A DNA stretch of 64,000 nt from Euphorbia lathyris (taxonomy: Eukaryota > Streptophyta > Magnoliopsida > Malpighiales > Euphorbiaceae): contig NC_088916.1 in assembly GCF_963576675.1 (NCBI RefSeq), positions 26,821,501 to 26,885,500 on the forward strand, written 5' to 3'. Under the pieces are notes generated by a model that searched no databases, was not told the DNA's origin, and was given only the letters and a program-made list of their open reading frames with translations. The translations under genes were made by a program, and so were the position numbers. Of this stretch, positions 56,535 through 64,000 are shown piece after piece (positions within the stretch are counted from its first letter, which is position 1; every line of letters starts with the position of its first letter).

Positions 56535-57637
56535 TGATAGGGGTCAAAAAACCCTATCTTTTGGTACAGTTTTTAGGATAGTTTTACTTTAAATTCAGCA
56601 AATAAGTAGTAGTTTTCCACATTTTAGTTCACTTATGTATGGCAAGCTTGACCCCGAGAATCAGTCCAAGACCGATTCTCACGCCTTAAGTACGGGGATT
56701 TCATATTTTCAGTTTTCCAATTTTGAATGTAACAACAACTTTAGCTGGGAAGCCTATTTTTAGCCTATATATAGTCTTCCCCTTTCAATTGTATTGATAT
56801 CTTTTGCCTGTGTAATTTAGTTTCTCCTACCCTTGAGAATCCATTCTTCCTTCCATCTGCTATTGAAGCTCCAAGATCCAAGCTCTCTCTCCATCTACAA
56901 GGATTCTAAGGCTCCATCCTTCAGTCCCAGAAAGACGGCTGCTTAGTCGACAGGTTCCTAAAAAGGGGATTTCTTCTCTTTTTAGTTTACTTGTTAGCCT
57001 AGATCTCTTTATGGATTCTGGTTTGATTGTAACCTTGTGACATTGAATCTTCCATCTTTAATATAATTTCTTGATATTTTGTTTCTTAATTGATTAATTA
57101 CTTTATCTGTTTATGCTTTGCCTAATAGGGTTAGATCATTCAAAAGTCCAAATATTAGCTAGGATCATATTGTGAGTCGAATTCGATTCCATGTAATCGA
57201 AGAACCTATGAAATTGACGGTTTCATAGTTGGTAAGACCTAAATTGCTGAACCTTAGAGCTAGCTCAGCCTGTAATAAAGGAATTGCGGGCTAAGGACCT
57301 TAGAAGGATAAGTAGGTTTAATCGTTTAAGGCTTAAGCAACTCAGAATAGGTTGCTGATTAATTGTTAAATTAGGTTAAAATTCATATTATCGCATTATT
57401 CCATACTCTGCTTAATTAAATTGCCTGGCTTAAGTTCATTTAGGAGTATATTAACTTAATGACAAACCCCTCAATTTATCTTTCCACCATCTAGATAACA
57501 TTAGAAGCCTAGTAGTTTGGTACTTGCGGTATAAATCCTATGGATTTGATACCCGGACTTGTCCAGATTATTACTTTATAATGACGGGGTACACTTATCC
57601 CTTAGTGGGCCTTTGAGTGTCATCTCTGGGCGCATCA
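56535..57637 (+). repeat. Solo LTR, Athila type, inside the Tat LTR
   Basis: 1103 bp from TGATAGGGGTCAAAAAACC to GGGCGCATCA. It is related to the LTRs of the 12-22 kb element and shares ACTTGTCCAGATTATTACTT and GGTACACTTATCCCTTAGTG. A perfect 5-bp duplication, CAAAC, lies at 56530-56534 and 57638-57642. No internal region, hence a solo LTR formed by recombination. Confidence 0.92.
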
Positions 57638-57642
57638 CAAAC

Positions 57643-57806
57643 CCTACAGGTACATTAACACCACTACTTCATAATATTCTACTACCTCCAACCCTTCAAA
57701 CCCTTACTTACTTAGGCATCAGAGAGGGTTTACCGGACTCCTGCCCCTCTCTAACTGTATGTTCTATCTTGCAAGTGAAACGAAGGACACGAAGGGTGAT
57801 TCAGAA
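57643..57806 (+). repeat. 3' LTR of the Tat element, second part
   Basis: Continues with TACATTAACACCACTACTTC, then TTACTTACTTAGGCATCAGA and GTGAAACGAAGGACACGAAG, parallel to 53870-54020 of the 5' LTR. It ends where the dinucleotide repeat begins. Confidence 0.78.
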
Positions 57807-57808
57807 AA

Positions 57809-57856
<48 letters not shown>
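57809..57856. repeat. (CA)n(TA)n microsatellite
   Basis: About 11 CA units followed by about 13 TA units, directly at the end of the Tat 3' LTR. Confidence 0.95.
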
Positions 57857-57862
<6 letters not shown>

Positions 57863-57979
57863 GTGAATTGATATGGCTGATGTGATTCTTCATTCTTTTC
57901 TGAGTTTCTTTTACTCTTTAACGTTCATCAATTCTTTATTATTGTAAGTCTAAACTCTCTTCATATGTGCGACAGTTAA

Positions 57980-58110
57980 TATCAAAAGGGGATTATAACT
58001 TTTGTATATGTTAGATCTTGTAATAATGTGGCAGATCCTTTCACAAAAGGACTTCTAAAGGATATAGTCTCTAAAGTATCCAAAGTGACCGATTTACGAC
58101 TTATATGATT
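57980..58110 (+). pseudogene. Ty1/copia pol, last codons
   Basis: The frame reads KGIITFVYVRSCNNVADPFT, then KGLLKDIVSKVSKVTDLRLI and a stop. VADPFTKGL is the conserved end of copia RNase H. Everything upstream is missing. The following 500 bp may be 3' UTR up to AATGGGAGATTATTGGGTAT near 58628, which resembles a polypurine tract and LTR start. Confidence 0.7.
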
Positions 58111-58740
58111 AAATCAACAACAGAAACCCAACCTATCTATAGTATTACCACTACGTAAAGATTCAATGTGGTAAAAATATGTAGTTGATAACTGACTGAT
58201 ATACTAACTATTATAATAATTTTAACACAAAAAAACTATTATAATAATTTAGCTAGTATATAATTATTAAGATGAGTCATAGACTCTTAATGAAGCTTCA
58301 AATGTTGTATTGAACATCACCTATATGGATATAAGGAGTGGTGCCACTCCTTATGAAAGCATGGTCTACTTTTGTAAGTGTCCCTAAAGTCTAGGATGAG
58401 CACATGACCATAATAGTGCTACCATTTCTATGATTGTACATTTATACAAAAGTTAACGTGTGTGATACTTATGGTCTAACAAAAGGGATTATGGATCAAA
58501 AGTGGCAAGCCGCTATTAATTTCATTTATTCCTTGAAGAATTACACTAAGTGGAGGTCCCAATCGCAAGATACATACACTTATGCATAATTATATTAAGA
58601 TTTGTCTAAACACCAATACGTGAAGTCTAATGGGAGATTATTGGGTATTAGTCTTTAGTATTGGTGTTGTGAGAATCCTATATGAAAAAAAAATAAAAAG
58701 GAAAATAGTAGTTTATATTATTTGAGACTATTTGATAATT
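58111..58740 (+). other. Copia 3' UTR/LTR remnant
   Basis: No gene. AATGGGAGATTA followed by TTGGGTATTAGTC near 58640 could be the tract and LTR start of the copia relic. The LTR, if real, is cut short near 58740. Confidence 0.35.
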
Positions 58741-58755
58741 TTAATAATTTAGGAA

Positions 58756-59749
58756 AGGAGATACATGCCTCATTTGCCATGCCCATTTCGAGATAAACTT
58801 GCATATCTTTAGATATTGCTCTAAAGCTAAACAAATTTGGAGCCATTTCATTCCAAATAATCTTTGGAATTTTTGGACATCTTTAAATTTGCAAGATTGG
58901 ATTTTGTTTAAAATTAAATTCTTTCTTCATCATAAGCTTATTAGTACGTGTAAAATTCTTTCCTCACCACCATGACATGGTGGCTCTGAAAATGTGCTGC
59001 ATTAATATCTTCGAGGGGACGGAGCATGAGATCGAAATAAGGATTGGCTTCCTTATATCCACTCTAAACGAGACCTCTAACACTTTCAGGATTGATGAGA
59101 ATCTTAGTCATCTGCCTATGACTCGAAGAGATATCCAGGGGCATTGGCAGGCTCCTGTTCTTTCCTTACTTCAAACTGAACACGGACGGAAGTAGTAAAG
59201 GCAACCTAGGTATTGCAGGAGTAGGTGGTGTTATTAGGAATTCGGAAGGCAAGTGGGTGCCATGTTTTGCTATCAGCATCATAATCTGCTATGCCATTCA
59301 AGCGGAACTATAAGCCATATTTGCAGAGGTTTGATCTGGCTTGGAACATGGGGATGAAACACATTGTTGTCGAGAGTGATTCAACCTTAGCTATCCAATG
59401 GCTAAATAGAAGATACGAGAACTCCAATTTATGCAGCAACCTCATACTCGCTTGTATTGGGCTTATTGATAGAGACTGTAGAGTTAGTATTCTCCAAACT
59501 TTTAGGGAAAGCAACCGAGTGGCAGACAAGCTTGCCAACTTTGTTCCGACTATTCCAAAAGGCCTTCATGTGTATGACCAGTGTCCTTTTTATGTTTCTC
59601 TGGAGTCTTGAGATGATGCTAGTTTTGTCCGTGGCCTAGGAATGTGGTCATTGATTATAGGTCCCTTCAACCTTGTCTATGATTTATGTATGTTTTTTTT
59701 TTGTTTTTTTTGCGGTTCTGTGATCCTTCCTTCAAATCGAAAAAAACAG
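58756..59749 (+). mobile_element. 5'-truncated LINE: zf-RVT and RNase H
   Basis: Bounded by TAATTTAGGAA at 58745-58755 and 59750-59760 (perfect over 11 bp, extendable with one mismatch). It encodes GDTCLICHAHFEINLHIFRY and CSKAKQIWSHFIPNN (zf-RVT). Then, after frame breaks, FKLNTDGSSKGNLGIAGVGG and VIRNSEGKWV (RNase H start, about 59170-59260). Finally MKHIVVESDSTLAIQWLNRR and LQTFRESNRVADKLANFVPT (59350-59540). Catalytic Asp in NTDGS and the ESDS block are kept. Stops and frameshifts make it dead. Confidence 0.83.
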
Positions 59750-59764
59750 TAATTTAGGAAGGGA

Positions 59765-60935
59765 ATTTTGTGGTGCATAGTATAATGATATTTAATGTTT
59801 ATATATTAAATGCAGTTTGCACAATGCACGTGCGGGTAGCTAATTGAGATTTAATATTATTTATAGTATTTTTTCCTTCTTTAACTACTAATTTTGGATA
59901 AAAAATTATACAATTTTTTAACTGTTTTGATAACCGATTTGCCGGTTATAAATATCCGTAATCCTTGAATTTTCTCTACTTTTGTTTTAATCATTCAAAT
60001 ACATTCATAAAGAAATTAATGGAATTGCATTTATTAATTTCGAATTAGGGAAATCATAGAGAGAATTTAATCGGACACCCAATAGCAATTGATAGTGAGG
60101 AAATTTATATTTCCTTAGAGGACTGATTACTCACGTCCCAATTTTCTGTTTAGTATCCCAAATTTCTAACAAGGTAGACATATTGATTTACTTTTGATTA
60201 AACTATTTGAATGATACTATATATATGTTAATTAGTTATAGTATTATTGTTTGTTTCAAAATTGAAGTTTAAGTTGAAATCCTTGTTGATAAAGAAAAAG
60301 AAAAATAGAATTGTAGCAGAATCAATTTAAAAAGAATCTAGCTAATAGATTATGTTATAATTAACATTTGTAATGAAAAATTAGGTAAGATAAGATGAAT
60401 GAGAAGTAGATTTGCATGAATTGTTTAATTGTGTTAAAAAGATTGGTTGTGCATGTTACTGCCATCCTATAAGGTTATAGGCCGGTTGGTAATCTGTTCA
60501 AAAGATCGATGAAGATACTATAAATTAATATAACTAGTTGGATCATCAAACTCTTCCTGATAGGCTGCCTGCCGACAAGGACTAATTAACATCTTCATGT
60601 TTCTTTTATGGGAGCCTCCTAATTTCAAACCATTAATATTAATCTAAGAAACTATGTTGAATTATGTGTTTTTTTAGTTATTTTTTTTTAATTTCGACCA
60701 AACATGTATTACTATTATATTTGATGTCATACCATTTTAGCTGAGCTTGATGCTATTTTAGTGTCCGAAATAAAATAGAAAAATTATTAAGTAGGGGTTG
60801 AGCAATTTCATTCTAATATTTTAAGTCATTGAAGAGTATAGTTACTGAGTAGTATACGAAGGTTATATAAGCATAAAGAATGAAATTAAGTACATTTTAG
60901 TATACTGTGCACTTTGTATTTATAGGAGAATCAGG
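59765..60935. other. AT-rich DNA without recognised gene
   Basis: No coding frame, terminal repeat or RNA gene was recognised. A short direct duplication, TTTATAGGAGAATCA, lies at about 60918-60932 and 60949-60963. Confidence 0.45.
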
Positions 60936-61178
60936 TTGTGTGCTTGTGTTTATAGGAGAATCATGTTGTGTGCCCTAAATGGAACCAGAAGTCGACGTGG
61001 AATTCATTCAATAGTGAGAGCCTACTGTCAACAAAAAAACAGTTGTAACAACAGCGACACCCGTGGCTTTTACGGTTACTATTGTGGAGCGAATGTTTCA
61101 TTGGTTCATATGCATTATGATAAATTGTGTGCTGTCAAATGTCCCTCATCTGAAGTCTACAAACCGAAAGTTCTTTAA
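60936..61178 (+). other. Short cysteine-containing ORF of unknown status
   Basis: 80 codons. The C-terminal part has a run of spaced cysteines (CQQKNSC, YYCGANV, KLCAVKC). No signal peptide precedes it, no upstream exon is evident, and no family was recognised. The ORF start lies in a local duplication containing TTTATAGGAGAATCA, which could also be read as a splice acceptor (TATAG). It may be a decayed exon of a cysteine-rich secreted peptide or chance. Confidence 0.25.
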
Positions 61179-61319
61179 GGTTTTGATGTGACAGATGATT
61201 GAAGGTCGAATTCTTTGGTGCTTTGTTGGACCGAAGCTATCATTCGGTTTCAAATAAGCTTCATCTTTCGTTGAGTGAAGCTATCCTTAGATAGAGTTGT
61301 TTGAAAATTTCCATATATG

Positions 61320-61940
61320 TTTTAGAGATTTTCTGCTGGGGGTCTGAACAACTATGAAATATCTCTGAATCCTTTCAATCTTGCAAAATTCATTGAAAAT
61401 ATCAGCAAAATACTCAAGACCATGATCTCTTCTTAGCCTCTTAACTTTCTTGCCAGTTTGAGTTTCAACTTAGGCTTTCCAAGTCTTAAAACTGACAAAG
61501 GCATCACTCTTATGCTTAAGTATGTAAACCCACACTCTCCTAGAGTATTCATTTATGGTGGACATGTAATATTTACTGCCACCATGTGATCACACTCTAG
61601 CTGGACCCTAAAAATCAGAGTGTATATAGTCAAAAATGCCTTCTCTTTGATGTAATGCCTTAGGAAATTTGTTCCTGACTGCTTTACCATAGACACAATT
61701 TTCACAGAACTTCATCTTGTCAAGTCTTATCCCTCCAAAACAACTCTTCTTGTCCAGTTCATTGATCACTCTTTCACTCACATGACCAAGCCTTAAGTGC
61801 CATAACCTTACCATCTTATCCCTGTCAACAAGAACAGATCGAACAACCGTAGTGCTTTCTAGAAAATATAGACCATTCATGCTTACACCTTTGAAGACAA
61901 TGTTAGAATTTTTAGAGACTATTAATGGGTCAAGTATATT
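61320..61940 (-). pseudogene. Ty1/copia pre-integrase and integrase fragment
   Basis: On the minus strand: NGLYFLESTTVVRSVLVD, RLWHLRLGHVSERVINELDK, KMKFCENCVYGKAVRNKFPK and GIFDYIHSDF (gag-pre-integrase and HHCC zinc domain), then SHGGSKYYMSTINEYSRRVW, VYILKHKSDAFVSFKTWKA and RLRRDHGLEYF (integrase core). A stop follows HSDF and more lie downstream. No RT remains. The open frame continues to 62075, but that part is antisense LINE sequence, so the frame is chimeric. Confidence 0.85.
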
Positions 61941-62062
61941 ATAACGTGTGTCACGCCAGTCCAGTATTCGGTGAAGGTGAATGATAAAATTATCGGGTCG
62001 TTTATCCCAAAGAGAGGCCTGAGACAGGGCGATCCACTCTCCCCGCATCTCTTTTGGTTCTA
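61941..62062 (+). pseudogene. LINE reverse transcriptase fragment
   Basis: The frame reads [20 protein letters not shown], then [25 protein letters not shown] is a conserved LINE RT block. Only about 40 codons are left. It is truncated at the left by the copia piece and at the right by the LTR at 62065. Confidence 0.8.
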
Positions 62063-62064
62063 TG

Positions 62065-62686
62065 TGTTGAAACACATTTTCACAATGATTTTGATTTGAT
62101 AAAATTATTAAATCCCATTGATAAAATATTCCAACACATTAAATTTAAATGCTTTGATTTATTTGTTACTAATGTGATTGTTCAAGTGTTGAGTATTTAA
62201 TTCACAAGTATTGAAAGACATTAAGACCAAGGCCCAAAGCCCATGAAGACAAGTCAAAGTCCAAGCAACAGATCCAAGCTTATGGATCAACTCAGCCCAG
62301 CAAGAAAAAGGATCCAGAAGGCTTGCTAACTGCTTCACAATGAAGCTGCTAAGTTGAACGGACAAAAGAAAAAGAGCAATTGACTCAACCAACTTGTAGG
62401 CAAAGCTAATCTAATTAAGGAAAAGTTCAGACGCAACAGAAAGATGTCGAGGAGACTTTGCCATAAATGGAGAGACAACCTGACGCTTACTGACCAAAAG
62501 CATCTGACCACTGATCAATGCAGAAAAGGCAACATTCTTATTGGCCGAAGACTCTGAGCATTGAGGAGCAAAAGGGACAGCAGAGCCGTTTCCCTCCAAC
62601 GGTTCTTTCGAAATTCAAAATCACTGAAGGCTCAGGTGTCACTATAAAGAGGCCCTTCATTTGCTTCATTCGAAGCAGGTCTTCAC
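62065..62686 (+). repeat. LTR fragment of the TGTTGAAACA family
   Basis: Starts TGTTGAAACACATTTTCAC and follows the solo LTR at 17849 for about 620 bp. It is then cut at 62687 by a second LTR of the same family. The rest of this LTR is either outside the window or deleted. Confidence 0.82.
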
Positions 62687-63979
62687 TATTGAAACACCTT
62701 TCCACATGATTTTGATTTGACAAAATTATTTAATTTAATCTCATGATCAAACAATTAAATTTAAGTGCTTTGATTTAATTGTACTAATGTGTTTGTTCAA
62801 TGTTGAGTAAGTTAAGTAATAAAGAACAGGAATTGAACATCTATAAGAGAAAGCCAAAAGTCAGCAGACGCAAGTCACACAGCAGAAGCTGAGTAAGAAT
62901 GCAACTCAGCTTCAAGAAAAGAAATGTCTTCTTCAGAAAAGCTTGAAGCTGAGTGGTCGTCAGGTCAGTGTCAATGATCCGTCAACTTGGAAGACAACGT
63001 CTGAGCAAAATTCAGAAGACTCAGAAATCTGTCGGAAGGACCTTTTCGAGAAGCATGGACCATTTGATAAATTACTAGAAGACAAACCTGGCGTTAGAAG
63101 ACAAACCTGGCTACTGTCAAGAACAGAAGACAGGATTGGCCTGCAGCTCTGTAAGCTGACCAAGTGATGACGAAAGGAGACCGTTTCCCCACAATGGCTA
63201 TGTCAGGATTCAAATCATTGGTGCCCCAAAGATCACTATAAAAGGGCCAATTCATCACTTGGATTATACACAAGACAGACAAGCAAATCTTTATCAAGTC
63301 AATTCACTTGCAAAATCCAAAACAGAGGCTGTCTGAAAAGAAAAAGCAAGCTCTTACACCAACTCCTATTTTTGTGTAAAAGTCTAGAGTGATTTTATTC
63401 ATCTAAAGTGTTCTTCACTTAGTGAGAACAAATCTTGTATCATCTGTAAAAGGTTAGTGAAGCTGAGTACTCGGTTATAGTAAGTGGTAGATAGGATTGA
63501 GTAGACGAATAGAGGACGGTACTCTTGCATACTCAGTTGCTATTGTAAAAGGTTTGTGATCTACCTTTAAAGAGCTCAGTAGAGGATTGAAAAAGCTCAG
63601 AAGGATTCTGGGGACTTGACGTAGGCAGAGAGGCCGAACCAGGATAAGTCTGCTGAGTAACTTCTAACCTTTTCTCTTGATATATATATGTATGTGTTGC
63701 TTGCTTAACATTGCTCAGTAAATTAATCTGTACACACTGAAGCTGAGTAATCTGAGTGCTGAGTTGGAAACCGACTTAAATGTTGCTTCCCAACTCACAT
63801 CTGAAATAGCTCTAGTTAGTAAATTGACTAAAGCTGTCTCAAAACATACTCAGCAGTGCTGACCTAAAAACTGAGTAAAGGTATTAAAATTAAAATCAGT
63901 CAGTCTTTAAAGCGAAAAAGTTTAATTAATTCCTAACCCCCCCTTGGAACTAATACTATCACGTTACATGGGACCAACA
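62687..63979 (+). repeat. 5' LTR of an element continuing past the window
   Basis: 1293 bp, TATTGAAACACCTTTCC (TG mutated to TA) to ATGGGACCAACA, same family as 17849-19163. It is followed by AGTGGTATCAGAGCC (63980-63994), which contains TGGTATCAGAGC, the usual initiator-Met primer binding site. So this is a 5' LTR with its internal region starting at the window edge. Clade (copia or gypsy) cannot be told from the LTR alone. Confidence 0.88.
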
Positions 63980-63994
63980 AGTGGTATCAGAGCC
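63980..63994 (+). promoter_or_regulatory. Primer binding site (initiator Met tRNA)
   Basis: AGTGGTATCAGAGCC directly follows the LTR. TGGTATCAGAGC is complementary to the 3' end of plant initiator Met tRNA, which primes reverse transcription. Confidence 0.85.
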
Positions 63995-64000
63995 TAATAG

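Overview
The window is nuclear DNA of a flowering plant, most likely a eudicot. It is AT-rich and gene-poor, with nested layers of LTR retrotransposons, L1-type LINEs, MULE, hAT and Helitron-like elements and SINEs. I cannot name the genus. Only one gene looks like a working host gene: a two-exon CYP78A cytochrome P450 at 49415-51553 (535 codons, all P450 signature motifs present). Almost everything else is transposable-element DNA in different states of decay.

Layout. 1-2331: end of a decayed chromovirus (integrase, chromodomain, 3' LTR). 2368-2766: MITE. 2819-5123: 5' LTR and gag of a Tat-type Ty3/gypsy relic. 5761-6695: minus-strand LINE tail split by a hAT MITE (6139-6687). 8495-8662: SINE. 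9061-11850: second Tat relic, its gag split by a foldback array. 12165-22158: complete but dead Athila-type element with both LTRs; its integrase is split by a solo LTR (17849-19163). 22663-28367: full-length LINE with only three nonsense codons visible in the conserved frames. 28728-29996: Pack-MULE-like element carrying a CIPK/SnRK3 kinase fragment. 30285-35786: further foldbacks and LINE tails. 35893-43410: possible Helitron holding a gag-less Ty1/copia with 93-bp LTRs (37030-40933) and a MULE foldback (41387-42088). 43715-49151: copia relic, hAT-like MITEs and MULE foldbacks up to the CYP78A promoter. 52049-52232: GC-rich array of palindromes at 33-bp spacing. 53129-57810: third Tat relic with an antisense ORF; its 3' LTR is split by an Athila-type solo LTR (56535-57637). 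57980-62062: copia and LINE fragments. 62065-64000: one LTR inserted in another; the second is followed by an initiator-Met-type primer binding site, so its element continues past the window.

Insertions were defined mostly by target-site duplications (TSDs) read directly from the sequence. The nesting gives relative ages: the Athila element is older than the solo LTR in its integrase, and the 53-57 kb Tat relic is older than the solo LTR in its 3' LTR. The short-LTR copia (one LTR mismatch) and the 22.7 kb LINE (16-bp perfect TSD) look like the youngest arrivals. Many premature stops fit C-to-T or G-to-A changes, as expected from decay of methylated cytosines. No tRNA, rRNA or CRISPR locus was found.
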